A stretch of DNA of 64,000 bases from Pseudomonas sp. IB20 (lineage in GTDB: Bacteria > Pseudomonadota > Gammaproteobacteria > Pseudomonadales > Pseudomonadaceae): NCBI RefSeq assembly GCF_009707325.1, contig NZ_CP046103.1, forward strand, positions 5,096,951 to 5,160,950, read 5' to 3'. The notes beneath the pieces are model-generated. The model saw only the letters and a program-made list of their open reading frames with translations. It was not told where the DNA came from and did no database searches. How positions within the stretch are numbered: the stretch's first letter is position 1; the number at the start of each line of letters is the position of its first letter. Both the position numbers and the translations under genes were made by a program. Positions 49,367 to 59,798 of this stretch are shown in pieces.

Positions 49367-50272
49367 ATGACCCTCGAACGCGAAGCCGCTGCCAATACTG
49401 CCAAGGTCCTGTCCGAAGCGTTGCCTTACATTCGACGCTACGTCGGCAAGACGCTGGTGATCAAGTACGGCGGCAATGCCATGGAAAGCGACGAGCTGAA
49501 AACCGGCTTTGCCCGCGACATCGTGTTGATGAAAGCCGTCGGGATCAACCCGGTGGTGGTGCACGGTGGTGGCCCGCAAATCGGCGACCTGCTCAAGCGC
49601 TTGTCGATCGAGAGTCACTTCATCGATGGCATGCGCGTCACTGACGCGCAGACCATGGACGTGGTGGAGATGGTCCTCGGCGGCCAGGTCAACAAAGACA
49701 TCGTCAACCTGATCAACCGTCATGGCGGCAGCGCCATCGGCCTGACCGGCAAGGACGCGGAGTTGATCCGCGCAAAAAAACTGACCGTTACCCGTCAGAC
49801 GCCGGAGATGACCCAGCCGGAAATCATCGACATCGGCCAGGTAGGCGAAGTGATCGGCATCAACACCGACCTGCTGAACCTGCTGGTCAAAGGCGACTTC
49901 ATCCCAGTGATCGCGCCAATCGGCGTGGGTGCCAATGGTGAGTCTTACAACATCAACGCCGATCTGGTAGCCGGTAAGGTGGCTGAGGCGCTGAAAGCTG
50001 AAAAGCTGATGCTGCTGACCAACATCGCCGGCTTGATGGACAAGGAAGGCAAGGTGCTGACCGGCCTGACTACCCAGCAAGTGGACGAGTTGATCGCCGA
50101 CGGCACCATCTACGGCGGCATGCTGCCGAAGATCCGTTGCGCACTGGAAGCAGTGCAAGGCGGCGTGGGTAGCTCGCTGATTCTGGATGGCCGCGTGCCA
50201 AATGCAATCCTGCTGGAAATCTTCACCGATACCGGTGTGGGCACGCTGATCAGCAACCGCAAGCGTCCTTAA
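49367..50272 (+). CDS. argB: Acetylglutamate kinase
   Basis: 301 aa amino acid kinase. Nucleotide and phosphate motifs KYGGNAM and VVHGGGPQIGD are at residues about 30-75; INADLVAGKVAEAL and LLTNIAGLMDKEG follow. The N-terminal helix (AAANTAKVLSEALPYIRRYVGK) is the extension of the arginine-inhibited hexameric form, so this is a feedback-regulated step of arginine synthesis. 19 bases after algC, with a GGAG ribosome site, so likely cotranscribed. Confidence 0.97.
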   Translation: MTLEREAAANTAKVLSEALPYIRRYVGKTLVIKYGGNAMESDELKTGFARDIVLMKAVGINPVVVHGGGPQIGDLLKRLSIESHFIDGMRVTDAQTMDVVEMVLGGQVNKDIVNLINRHGGSAIGLTGKDAELIRAKKLTVTRQTPEMTQPEIIDIGQVGEVIGINTDLLNLLVKGDFIPVIAPIGVGANGESYNINADLVAGKVAEALKAEKLMLLTNIAGLMDKEGKVLTGLTTQQVDELIADGTIYGGMLPKIRCALEAVQGGVGSSLILDGRVPNAILLEIFTDTGVGTLISNRKRP

Positions 50273-50287
50273 TCGGCAGAAAACAAA

Positions 50288-50324
50288 AAGGCCCCGCTCA
50301 ATCAAATTGAGCGGGGCCTTTTTT
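50288..50324. terminator. Bidirectional terminator after argB
   Basis: A 15-pair perfect stem AAGGCCCCGCTCAAT / ATTGAGCGGGGCCTT with a CAA loop, followed by T on the plus strand and TTTTTGTTT on the minus strand. It begins 15 bases past the argB stop. Confidence 0.92.
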
Positions 50325-50370
50325 GTTGGTACTCGATCCAAATGTGGCTGAAATCAGTTGTACCGAGGTG

Positions 50371-50398
50371 ATGCTATCGCAGGCAAGCCAGCTCCCAC
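50371..50398. repeat. Single REP arm in the argB/pyrE gap
   Basis: gatgctatcgcaggcaagcc followed by agctccca is a full REP arm; a possible decayed partner aatgtggctg lies 30 bases to the left. It is in a convergent gap beside a strong terminator. Confidence 0.75.
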
Positions 50399-50428
50399 GC
50401 GGGTCCGCGTGCCGGATGGGTTTCGGTG

Positions 50429-51073
50429 TCAGACGCCGAACTGCTCGCGGTACGCCTTGACCGCCGGCAAATGCTGCTTGAGCTGCGGATCGTCTTCCAG
50501 GAACTGCAGCACCTGGTTCAACGACACAATGCTCACTACCGGAATGCCAAAATCACGCTCCACTTCCTGGATCGCCGACAATTCGCCATTGCCGCGCTCC
50601 TGGCGGTTCAGTGCGATCAACACACCGGCAGCCTTGGCACCGTCCTGGGAAGCGATGATCTGCATCACTTCACGGATGGCGGTGCCGGCCGTGATCACGT
50701 CGTCGATGATCAGCACGTCGCCTTTGAGTGGAGCCCCGACCAGGCTGCCGCCTTCGCCATGAGCCTTGGCCTCTTTGCGGTTGAAGCACCACGGCAAATC
50801 CAGCCCATGATGTTCCGCCAACGCCACGGCAGTCGCGGCCGCCAGAGGGATGCCCTTGTAGGCTGGGCCGAACAGTACGTCGAAGGAAATACCGCTTTCA
50901 ACGATGGCTGCCGCGTAGAAACGACCCAGCTGAGCCAGGGCCGAACCCGAGTTGAACAAGCCTGCATTGAAGAAGTAAGGGCTGGTGCGCCCGGACTTCA
51001 AAGTGAACTCACCGAAGCGTAAAACGCCGCGATCGATGGCAAAACGAATGAAATCGCGTTGATACGCCTGCAT
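50429..51073 (-). CDS. pyrE: Orotate phosphoribosyltransferase
   Basis: 214 aa. PRPP motif VLIIDDVITAGTAIREVMQII; N-terminal MQAYQRDFIRFAIDRGVLRFGEFTLKSGRTSPYFFN; FGPAYKGIPLAAATAVAL loop. It makes orotidine monophosphate in pyrimidine synthesis. ATG 51073 has GAGG nine bases upstream and gives the 213-214 aa length of the family; an upstream in-frame start at 51094 is less likely. Divergent from crc with an 82-base gap. Confidence 0.97.
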   Translation of the reverse strand: MQAYQRDFIRFAIDRGVLRFGEFTLKSGRTSPYFFNAGLFNSGSALAQLGRFYAAAIVESGISFDVLFGPAYKGIPLAAATAVALAEHHGLDLPWCFNRKEAKAHGEGGSLVGAPLKGDVLIIDDVITAGTAIREVMQIIASQDGAKAAGVLIALNRQERGNGELSAIQEVERDFGIPVVSIVSLNQVLQFLEDDPQLKQHLPAVKAYREQFGV

Positions 51074-51117
51074 GAAAAAAGCCTCAGATACCACGGATTT
51101 AGCTAATTAGGTAGACG

Positions 51118-51134
51118 GCGTGTATCATACACGC
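51118..51134. promoter_or_regulatory. Perfect 17-bp palindrome between pyrE and crc
   Basis: GCGTGTAT C ATACACGC: eight-base arms around a single base, 22 bases before the crc ATG and 45 bases before pyrE. It overlaps TATCAT, a possible crc -10. It could be an operator or, in RNA, a small hairpin in the crc leader. Confidence 0.45.
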
Positions 51135-51155
51135 ACGCGATTTTTGGGGCCATTT

Positions 51156-51935
51156 ATGCGGATCATCAGTGTGAACGTCAATGGTATTCAGGCTGCAGTC
51201 GAGCGTGGTTTGCTCAGTTGGCTGCAAGCACAGAATGCCGACGTCATCTGCCTGCAGGACACCCGCGCCTCCGCCTTTGAACTGGACGACCCAGCCTTCC
51301 AACTGGATGGCTACTTCCTTTATGCCTGCGATGCCGAAGTGCCCACCCAAGGTGGCGTGGCTTTGTACTCGCGGTTGCAACCCAAGGCGGTCATCAGCGG
51401 CCTCGGCTTCGAGACAGCCGACCGCTACGGGCGCTACCTGCAAGCCGATTTCGACAAGGTCAGCATCGCGACCTTGCTGCTCCCTTCGGGGCAGAACGGC
51501 GATGAAGACTTGAACCAGAAGTTCAAGCTAATGGACGATTTCGCCCGTTATCTGGATAAACAGCGACGCAAACGTCGCGAGTACATTTACTGTGGCTCGC
51601 TGTACGTGGCGCAACAAAAGCTGGATATCAAGAACTGGCGCGACAGCCAGCAATCCCCGGGCTTCCTGGCGCCGGAACGTGCCTGGATGGACGAGATTGT
51701 CGGCAACATGGGTTATGTCGATGCCCTGCGCGAAGTCAGCCGCGAAGGCGACCAGTACAGCTGGTGGCCGGATAACGAACAGGCTGAGATGCTCAACCTG
51801 GGCTGGCGTTTCGACTATCAGCTGCTGACACCTGGCCTGCGCCGCTTTGTTCGCAGCGCACGCCTGCCGCGTCAGCCACGGTTCTCGCAGCATGCGCCGC
51901 TGATCGTGGACTACGACTGGACACTGACCATCTAA
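51156..51935 (+). CDS. crc: Catabolite repression control protein Crc
   Basis: 259 aa, exactly the P. aeruginosa length. Endonuclease/exonuclease/phosphatase fold: MRIISVNVNGIQAAVERGLLSWLQAQNADVICLQDTRA, LLPSGQNGDEDLNQKFKLM, WWPDNEQAEMLNLGWRFDYQLL. Crc lacks nuclease activity and acts with Hfq to block translation of mRNAs for non-preferred substrates such as amines and amino acids, so the dad, pau and kau genes nearby could be targets. ATG 51156 gives the standard start; no strong ribosome site is seen. Confidence 0.98.
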   Translation: MRIISVNVNGIQAAVERGLLSWLQAQNADVICLQDTRASAFELDDPAFQLDGYFLYACDAEVPTQGGVALYSRLQPKAVISGLGFETADRYGRYLQADFDKVSIATLLLPSGQNGDEDLNQKFKLMDDFARYLDKQRRKRREYIYCGSLYVAQQKLDIKNWRDSQQSPGFLAPERAWMDEIVGNMGYVDALREVSREGDQYSWWPDNEQAEMLNLGWRFDYQLLTPGLRRFVRSARLPRQPRFSQHAPLIVDYDWTLTI

Positions 51936-51950
51936 GGTCTTTTTCCAGGC

Positions 51951-51984
51951 ACAAAAAAACCGACATCGCTGTCGGTTTTTTTGT
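51951..51984. terminator. Bidirectional terminator between crc and the DUF4870 gene
   Basis: A 15-pair perfect stem (ACAAAAAAACCGACA / TGTCGGTTTTTTTGT) with loop TCGC. The A and T runs serve both convergent transcripts. Confidence 0.92.
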
Positions 51985-51993
51985 GGGTGCTCA

Positions 51994-52362
51994 TTATTTG
52001 ACCAGCCGCCAGGTAAAGGGATAGCGATAGGCGATCCCCTTGTTGGCCTTGATCGAACCGATGATGGTCAGCACCACGGTCGCAATCGCCAAGGCAGTCA
52101 TCAGGAAAAAGCCGATAACCGCGAAGGCCAACACGATGCAAACCAGCCAAGCAATGGCTACGGTGATCTGGAAGTTCAAGGCTTCCTTGCCCTGATCATC
52201 AATGAACGGGTCCACTTCTTTCTTCATCTGCCACAGGATCAGCGGCCCTACGACACTGCCGAAGGGGAACACAAACCCCAGAAACGCCGCGAGGTGACAC
52301 AACATTGCTCCCTGACGCACTTCGTAGGAAGGCGTGGGCACGGGAAGTTGACTGTCATTCAT
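51994..52362 (-). CDS. DUF4870 small membrane protein
   Basis: 122 aa. Three hydrophobic segments (LCHLAAFLGFVFPFGSVVGPLILW; QITVAIAWLVCIVLAFAVIGFFLM; ALAIATVVLTIIGSIKA) separated by DPFIDDQGKEALNFQ, the DUF4870 signature. No known function; related Tic20-like proteins have been proposed as channels or assembly factors. 22 bases downstream of rph on the same strand, so probably in its operon. Confidence 0.85.
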   Translation of the reverse strand: MNDSQLPVPTPSYEVRQGAMLCHLAAFLGFVFPFGSVVGPLILWQMKKEVDPFIDDQGKEALNFQITVAIAWLVCIVLAFAVIGFFLMTALAIATVVLTIIGSIKANKGIAYRYPFTWRLVK

Positions 52363-52384
52363 GGCGCTTCTCCTTGAGGCCGGC

Positions 52385-53107
52385 TCAGTCAGCCAGCGCG
52401 GCGTTCTGCAGTTCGAAGATTTCGGTCATACCTTTCTGGGCCAGGGCCAGCATGGCATTCAGGTCGGCCGGCTGGAATGGCGCGCCTTCGGCGGTGCCCT
52501 GCACTTCGATGAAACCACCGGTGCTGGTCATCACCACGTTCAGGTCGGTCTCGGCGGCCGAGTCTTCCAGGTAGTCCAGGTCCAGCACAGGCTCGCCTTG
52601 GTACATGCCAACCGACACGGCGGCGATCATCTGCTTGAGCGGGTCGCCGGCTTTCAGGCCGCCACGCTTCTTGATCACTTTCAGTGCGTCAGCCAGGGCC
52701 ACCATGGCGCCGGTGATGGAGGCAGTGCGGGTGCCGCCGTCAGCCTGGATAACGTCGCAATCGACGTACAGGGTCACGTCGCCCAGCTTGGACATGTCCA
52801 GGGCTGCGCGCAGGGAGCGACCGATCAGACGCTGGATTTCCAGGGTGCGGCCGCCTTGCTTGCCGCGGCTGGCTTCACGCTGGTTACGTTCGCCGGTGGC
52901 GCGCGGCAGCATGCCGTACTCGGCGGTCAACCAACCCTGGCCCTGGCCCTTGAGGAAACGCGGCACGCCGTTTTCGACGCTGACGGTGCAGATCACCTTG
53001 GTATCGCCAAACTCGACCAGTACAGATCCCTCGGCGTGTTTGGTGTAGTTGCGGGTGATGCGGATCGAGCGGAGCTGATCGGCAGCGCGACCACTTGGAC
53101 GTTTCAT
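52385..53107 (-). CDS. rph: Ribonuclease PH
   Basis: 240 aa. MKRPSGRAADQLRSIRITRNYTKHAEGSVLVEFGDTKVICT at the start; the phosphate-binding GTRTASITGA and the active-site DLDYLEDSAAETDLNVV. It trims tRNA 3' ends by phosphorolysis. ATG 53107 matches the family start; the frame extends 13 codons upstream. Divergent from yicC. Confidence 0.97.
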   Translation of the reverse strand: MKRPSGRAADQLRSIRITRNYTKHAEGSVLVEFGDTKVICTVSVENGVPRFLKGQGQGWLTAEYGMLPRATGERNQREASRGKQGGRTLEIQRLIGRSLRAALDMSKLGDVTLYVDCDVIQADGGTRTASITGAMVALADALKVIKKRGGLKAGDPLKQMIAAVSVGMYQGEPVLDLDYLEDSAAETDLNVVMTSTGGFIEVQGTAEGAPFQPADLNAMLALAQKGMTEIFELQNAALAD

Positions 53108-53218
53108 AGGGGATACCTGTACGGAGGACGAAAAACTGCTGAGCATTATAGAGCCGCGAACCGTTTCGGGGCACTTCTAAAAAATCCGGTTACGAATGGC
53201 TGGCCTGGCGCCCATTGT

Positions 53219-53248
53219 TTGGGCGCGTCCGCCTCACTGCGCTACAAT
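53219..53248 (+). promoter_or_regulatory. Candidate yicC promoter
   Basis: TTGGGC (53219-53224), an 18-base spacer and TACAAT (53243-53248) fit a sigma-70 promoter 76 bases before the yicC ATG. It would also serve gmk. Confidence 0.4.
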
Positions 53249-53324
53249 CCTGCGCCTTCGCAGCCTGTCGGCTTCAATTTACCCACCAGCCCGTATTTTC
53301 GGGACTGCATCGCGAGGTACCTCC

Positions 53325-54188
53325 ATGGTGCACAGCATGACCGCCTTCGCCCGCGTCGAAAAAGCCGGCGTCCAAGGCACCCTGAGCTGGGAACTGCGCT
53401 CGGTCAACAGCCGTTACCTGGAGCCGCACCTGCGCCTGCCGGAATCTTTCCGTGACCTCGAAGGTGCGGTACGTGAAGCGCTGCGCCAGGGTATCTCCCG
53501 TGGCAAGCTGGAATGCACCCTGCGCTTTACCGAAGAAACCACCGGCAAACCGCTGCAGGTCGACCGCGACCGCGCTGCGCAATTGGTCGCCGCCGCCGAA
53601 ACCATCGCCAGCCTGATCAAGCAGCCCGCCGCGCTGAACCCGCTGGAAGTGCTGGCCTGGCCCGGCGTACTGGTAGCCGACGCCACCGACCCGCAAGCCC
53701 TCAACGCCGAAGCCCTCGCCCTGTTCACCCAGGGTTTGAAGGAGCTCAAGGCCGGCCGCGAACGTGAAGGCGCCGAACTGGCGCGCCTGATCAACGAGCG
53801 CCTGACCTCGATTGAAGATGACGTGGTCACCCTACGCGAGCTGGTGCCGCAGATGCTCGCTACCCAGCGCCAGAAGGTCCTGGACCGCTTCACCGACATG
53901 AAGGCCGACCTCGACCCGACGCGCCTGGAGCAGGAAATGGTCCTGCTGGCGCAGAAGAGTGACGTGGCCGAAGAGCTCGACCGCCTGAGCACCCACATCC
54001 TCGAAGTGCGCCGCGTGCTCAAGTCCGCCGGTGCCGCCGGTCGGCGCCTGGACTTCCTGATGCAGGAACTCAACCGCGAAGCCAATACACTGGGCTCCAA
54101 GGCGTTTGATCCGCGCAGCACGACAGCTGCGGTCAACCTCAAAGTGTTGATCGAGCAGATGCGCGAACAAGTACAGAATATTGAGTAA
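53325..54188 (+). CDS. yicC: YicC family endoribonuclease
   Basis: 287 aa. MVHSMTAFARVEKAGVQGTLSWELRSVNSRYLEPHLRLP is the YicC_N signature, and the C-terminal DUF1732 part reads LDRLSTHILEVRRVLKSAGAAGRRLDFLMQELNREANTLGSKAFD, with the metal-binding region. E. coli YicC is an endoribonuclease that promotes degradation of small RNA RyhB. Ten bases separate its stop from gmk, so they form an operon, as in many bacteria. Confidence 0.94.
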   Translation: MVHSMTAFARVEKAGVQGTLSWELRSVNSRYLEPHLRLPESFRDLEGAVREALRQGISRGKLECTLRFTEETTGKPLQVDRDRAAQLVAAAETIASLIKQPAALNPLEVLAWPGVLVADATDPQALNAEALALFTQGLKELKAGREREGAELARLINERLTSIEDDVVTLRELVPQMLATQRQKVLDRFTDMKADLDPTRLEQEMVLLAQKSDVAEELDRLSTHILEVRRVLKSAGAAGRRLDFLMQELNREANTLGSKAFDPRSTTAAVNLKVLIEQMREQVQNIE

Positions 54189-54198
54189 GGCAACTTCC

Positions 54199-54819
54199 AT
54201 GACCCACAGCACCGGCACCCTTTACATCATTTCCGCCCCTTCGGGCGCGGGCAAGAGCAGCCTGGTCAAGGCCCTGACCGACGCTGACGAGCAGATCCGC
54301 ATCTCGGTCTCACACACCACCCGCGCCATGCGCCCGGGTGAGGTGAACGGCGTGCACTATCACTTCGTCGAGCGTACCGAGTTCGTGAAGATGATCGAGC
54401 ACGGCGACTTCCTCGAGCGCGCCGAAGTCTTCGGCAACCTCTACGGCACTTCGCAAAGCCATCTGCAGCAGACCCTGGACGAAGGCCACGACCTGATCCT
54501 GGAAATCGACTGGCAGGGCGCCGAGCAAGTGCGTCAGCTGATGCCCAAAGCCCGCTCGATCTTCATCCTGCCGCCGTCGCTCGAAGCCTTGCACCAGCGC
54601 CTGACCAACCGTGGCCAGGACAGCGACGAGATCATCGAAGGCCGCATGCGTGAAGCCGTCAGCGAAATGAGCCACTACGTCGACTACGACTACCTGATCA
54701 TCAATGACGATTTTGCCCACGCTTTGGACGATTTGAAGGCGATTTTCCGCACCAATCAGCTCCAGCAAAAGCGCCAACAGCAGCGTTTCGGCAAATTACT
54801 CGCCGAACTGCTCGGCTGA
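54199..54819 (+). CDS. gmk: Guanylate kinase
   Basis: 206 aa. P-loop ISAPSGAGKSS (residues 11-21), GMP-binding SVSHTTRAMRPGEVNGVHYHF, and the lid RLTNRGQDSDEIIEGRM. It phosphorylates GMP to GDP, feeding the GTP pool used by SpoT. ATG 54199 with AAGG upstream is chosen over TTG 54181, which overlaps yicC. A strong terminator follows. Confidence 0.97.
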   Translation: MTHSTGTLYIISAPSGAGKSSLVKALTDADEQIRISVSHTTRAMRPGEVNGVHYHFVERTEFVKMIEHGDFLERAEVFGNLYGTSQSHLQQTLDEGHDLILEIDWQGAEQVRQLMPKARSIFILPPSLEALHQRLTNRGQDSDEIIEGRMREAVSEMSHYVDYDYLIINDDFAHALDDLKAIFRTNQLQQKRQQQRFGKLLAELLG

Positions 54820-54831
54820 TTGGCTCTTCCC

Positions 54832-54875
54832 AAAACCGCTGCAAGGGCTTTACATTGGCACTTGTAGCGGTTTTT
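54832..54875 (+). terminator. Rho-independent terminator of yicC-gmk
   Basis: A 14-pair stem AAAACCGCTGCAAG / CTTGTAGCGGTTTT (one G-U pair) with a 15-base loop and T5 after the stem. It starts 12 bases past the gmk stop. It separates gmk from rpoZ-spoT. Confidence 0.85.
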
Positions 54876-54986
54876 CGAGGGCACGGGAAAAATCAGCGCT
54901 TCCCTAAACGCTGGTGATTTTTTAAACTGTTTAGTCCGCTCGCCCAACCGGGCAGCGCGCATCTTGCATTCGCTCCGAGGAATACC

Positions 54987-55250
54987 ATGGCCCGCGTAAC
55001 CGTTGAAGACTGCCTAGAACACGTGGATAACCGCTTTGAGCTGGTCATGCTCTCTACCAAGCGTGCCCGTCAACTGGCCACTGGCGGCAAAGAGCCACTG
55101 GTCCAGTGGGAAAACGACAAGCCTACCGTTGTAGCCCTGCGTGAAATCGCTGAAGGCCTGATGAGCTACGAGTTCATCGCCAACGCCGAGATCGTTGAAG
55201 ACGAACCGCTGTTTGCAGCGTTCGAGGACGAGTCCAACGAGGCCGTCTAA
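54987..55250 (+). CDS. rpoZ: RNA polymerase omega subunit
   Basis: 87 aa. MARVTVEDCLEHVDNRFELVMLSTKRARQLATGGKEPLVQWENDKPTVVALREIAEGL is the conserved omega fold that latches the beta-prime C-terminus; an acidic tail follows. Omega helps form the ppGpp binding site 1 on RNA polymerase, and its cotranscription with spoT fits that. GAGG ribosome site before the ATG. Confidence 0.97.
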   Translation: MARVTVEDCLEHVDNRFELVMLSTKRARQLATGGKEPLVQWENDKPTVVALREIAEGLMSYEFIANAEIVEDEPLFAAFEDESNEAV

Positions 55251-55310
55251 GCCTATGCCTGGTCGACGTAGCACGGCGCGGGGTCACAGCCAACGGCAGG
55301 AGTTAATCCT

Positions 55311-57416
<2,106 letters not shown>

Positions 57417-57454
57417 CGCTTCAAATAGTCATCATCTCTTACAAGGAGTCACAC

Positions 57455-57835
57455 ATGACCAAGACTGTTATCACCAGCGACAAGGCCCCGGCCGCCATCG
57501 GCACTTACTCCCAGGCGATTAAGGCGGGCAACACCGTCTACATGTCCGGCCAGATTCCACTGGACCCAAAGACCATGGAACTGGTTGAAGGTTTTGAAGC
57601 ACAGACCGTACAAGTCTTCGAGAACCTCAAGTCGGTTGCCGAAGCTGCCGGCGGTTCGTTCAAGGACATCGTCAAGCTGAACATCTTCCTCACCGACCTG
57701 AGCCACTTCGCCAAGGTCAACGAGATCATGGGCAAGTACTTCGAACAGCCGTACCCAGCCCGCGCCGCCATCGGCGTTGCCGCCCTGCCAAAGGGCGCAC
57801 AGGTTGAGATGGACGCGATTCTGGTCATCGAGTAA
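57455..57835 (+). CDS. ridA: RidA family enamine/imine deaminase (spoT-linked)
   Basis: 126 aa, closest to canonical RidA/YjgF: MTKTVITSDKAPAAIGTYSQAIKAGNTVYMSGQIPLDPKTMEL, and the arginine signature YPARAAIGVAALPKGAQVEMDAILVIE. It destroys 2-aminoacrylate and related enamines from PLP enzymes. Placement after spoT is conserved in gammaproteobacteria. Strong AAGGAG ribosome site. A second RidA protein lies in the dad operon of this window. Confidence 0.95.
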   Translation: MTKTVITSDKAPAAIGTYSQAIKAGNTVYMSGQIPLDPKTMELVEGFEAQTVQVFENLKSVAEAAGGSFKDIVKLNIFLTDLSHFAKVNEIMGKYFEQPYPARAAIGVAALPKGAQVEMDAILVIE

Positions 57836-57841
57836 AACACC

Positions 57842-57867
57842 CGGCGCAGCTTTCACAGGCTGCGCCG
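57842..57867 (+). terminator. Hairpin after ridA, weak terminator
   Basis: Nine-pair stem CGGCGCAGC (57842-57850) / GCTGCGCCG (57859-57867), loop TTTCACAG, six bases after the ridA stop. Only ACTTCGTTTC follows, so termination is probably partial. Confidence 0.5.
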
Positions 57868-57891
57868 ACTTCGTTTCAGAAGGATTTCGTA

Positions 57892-58635
57892 ATGCGCAAA
57901 GCGCTTGTAGCCTTATCAACGCTCGCCCTGTTGCTCGGCGGCTGCGCCAGCAACCCCGCCGACCTAGATGTGAGCGGCACCTGGATCAACCAGGCCGCCA
58001 TCAACGCGGCAGCCAAGGGCGGCCCTTTGCGTGAAGCGTTGCAAACCTTTGGCCCGAACCTCGAGTGGGAGGTCAACACCAAGGCTTTGCAGGCGCGCTA
58101 CTACAACGGTTTTGAAGTCGCCGAAGGCAAGCTGCTGAGTGAGAAGCCCGGCGCCTGGAGCGTCGATTTCTACGGCAGCTCCGCCACTGAACTCAAGCGT
58201 AAAGGCAAGCAACTGCTGCAAGTGGCCAACGACAATGAGCCTGAGCAACTGTTTGCCCGCGCCAAAGACCCAGCCCCCGAAGGCGCGCCGCTGGGTGCGA
58301 ACTTCGAACGCGCACTGTATGCAGCCTACTTGGGCGGCGACTGGAAGATCACCGACGGCACCGGCGACGGCGCCACGGTACAGTTCCAGGCTGACGGCAA
58401 GGTCGCCGGCTTGCCAAGTGTCGATCGGTACTCGCTGTGCCTGGCGGGTGACTGCGCCTCCATGAGCGGCGGCTATGACAGCATCTGGCTGCAACTGAAC
58501 GGTCAGGGCAACCCGTGGATCTTCGCCCGCAAAGGCAAGCAACTGGAGATTTTCCAGGCGGTGAACACCGCGCAAACGGATGAAGTGCCTTCGTTTACGC
58601 CGGGGCCACGCCAGTGGTTGCTTGAAAAGAAATAA
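57892..58635 (+). CDS. Lipoprotein of unknown function
   Basis: 247 aa. Signal peptide MRKALVALSTLALLLGGC with lipobox LGGC and lipidated C18; D/N at position +2 is absent (A19), so outer-membrane sorting is expected. Mature part starts SNPADLDVSGTWINQAAINAAAKGGPLREAL and has a later GGDWKITDGTGDGATVQFQADGKVAGLPSVDRYSLCLAGDC, resembling a META/copper-resistance-like beta domain, but I do not recognise a named family. It corresponds in position to the hypothetical PA5340. AGAAGGA ribosome site. Confidence 0.75.
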   Translation: MRKALVALSTLALLLGGCASNPADLDVSGTWINQAAINAAAKGGPLREALQTFGPNLEWEVNTKALQARYYNGFEVAEGKLLSEKPGAWSVDFYGSSATELKRKGKQLLQVANDNEPEQLFARAKDPAPEGAPLGANFERALYAAYLGGDWKITDGTGDGATVQFQADGKVAGLPSVDRYSLCLAGDCASMSGGYDSIWLQLNGQGNPWIFARKGKQLEIFQAVNTAQTDEVPSFTPGPRQWLLEKK

Positions 58636-58655
58636 CCGCATGACGCAGATCTGAA

Positions 58656-58743
58656 TGTGGGAGCTGGCTTGCCTGCGATAGTGGTGTATCGGTCACACCG
58701 TGTTGGATGTGACACCGTCATCGCAGGCAAGCCAGCTCCCACA
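58656..58743. repeat. REPIN in the convergent lipoprotein/NAD-binding gap
   Basis: Arms tgtgggagctggcttgcctg (58656 on) and atcgcaggcaagccagctccc (to 58743) are perfectly inverted. The loop contains a second inverted pair (ggtcacaccgtg / gatgtgacacc). Confidence 0.9.
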
Positions 58744-58758
58744 TTTTTTAACTGCGTT

Positions 58759-59610
58759 TCAGCCTTTCAATATCGCCGCATACCCTTCGCGATAGGTCGG
58801 ATACGTCGGTACCCAGCCCAACGCTTTGGCTCGGGCATTGCTGCATTGTTTACTGCCCGCCCGACGCACGCTGGCGTCGTCAGCCCACTCAGTCACGCCC
58901 AAATAGTCGCGCAACCAGCCCACCACCTCCGCCAATGGCGCAGGCGCATCGTCCACGCCGATGTAGACCTTATCCAGCGAACCGCCCTGCTCCACATGCC
59001 GCAGCAAAAAGGCCAGCAAGCCCGCTGCGTCATCCGCGTGAATCCGGTTGCCGTATAAAGGTGGATCAACCGCCACGCGATAGCCTTGGCGCACTTGGGT
59101 CAACAGCCATTCGCGGCCGGGGCCGTAGATTCCGGTCAACCGCACGATGCTCGCCGGAATGCCGCTGTTGAGGGCCACTTGCTCAGCTTCCAGCATCACC
59201 TGGCCGGAATAGCCTTTCGCCTGGGTGTCGGACGTTTCATCGACCCACTCACCATGCTGCTGGCCATACACACTGCTGCTGGACACAAACAGCAAATGTT
59301 TGGGTTCCTGACCGTAATCGTTCAACCACTCCAACACATGCTGCAACCCTTGCACGTAAGCCGCGCGATAGCCGGCCTCATCGTGGTCGGTGGCGGCGGC
59401 GCAATACACCAGGTAATCCACCCCGCCAATCGGCCAGGTGTCAGGGCAATCCTTTTTGAACAGGTCGCCAGCGATGCCGATCACGCCGTCGGGCAGGCGC
59501 GAAATGTCCCGCCGCAACCCGTGAACCTCCCATTCCGAGGCCAGTAATTGGCTAGCCAGCCGACTACCCACATCGCCGCAACCGGCAATTACAACAGAAG
59601 GCGCAGACAT
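58759..59610 (-). CDS. NAD(P)-binding SDR-type epimerase/reductase, YeeZ-like
   Basis: 283 aa from ATG 59610 (GGAG seven bases upstream; an adjacent ATG at 59613 is also possible). Rossmann motif VVIAGCGDVGSRLASQLLASEWEVHGLRRD at the start; active-site-like SSSSVYG and Y in AKGYSGQVMLEAEQ; RLTGIYGPGREW. Extended SDR (atypical) of the YeeZ type. Substrate unknown. Single gene, divergent from exbB. Confidence 0.85.
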   Translation of the reverse strand: MSAPSVVIAGCGDVGSRLASQLLASEWEVHGLRRDISRLPDGVIGIAGDLFKKDCPDTWPIGGVDYLVYCAAATDHDEAGYRAAYVQGLQHVLEWLNDYGQEPKHLLFVSSSSVYGQQHGEWVDETSDTQAKGYSGQVMLEAEQVALNSGIPASIVRLTGIYGPGREWLLTQVRQGYRVAVDPPLYGNRIHADDAAGLLAFLLRHVEQGGSLDKVYIGVDDAPAPLAEVVGWLRDYLGVTEWADDASVRRAGSKQCSNARAKALGWVPTYPTYREGYAAILKG

Positions 59611-59697
59611 CATAAAACTCCGTTCTCAAAGGTCTAGATTAGCCTTCGCAGATGACCTGCGGCCAGGAAAAGGACAAATAAAGTAACTGTATTACTT

Positions 59698-59726
59698 TTG
59701 TTAACAAGAATTACTTGCAATAATAA
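59698..59726 (+). promoter_or_regulatory. Candidate exbB promoter
   Basis: TTGTTA (59698-59703), a 17-base spacer and TAATAA (59721-59726) lie 73 bases before the exbB ATG in an unusually AT-rich stretch. tonB-exb operons are usually Fur-controlled; I compared the region with the Fur box and found no convincing match. Confidence 0.5.
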
Positions 59727-59798
59727 CCTCCCATTTGTCCTCGACCCATCAGGGTCTGGCAGGACGATCACTCATTTTTTCTCTTAGGTCCGGCCAGC

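Noticed and set aside
59614..59798. Fur box before exbB
   Set aside because: Comparison with GATAATGATAATCATTATC gave fewer than half the positions in the best alignment I tried; the AT richness is better explained by a promoter.
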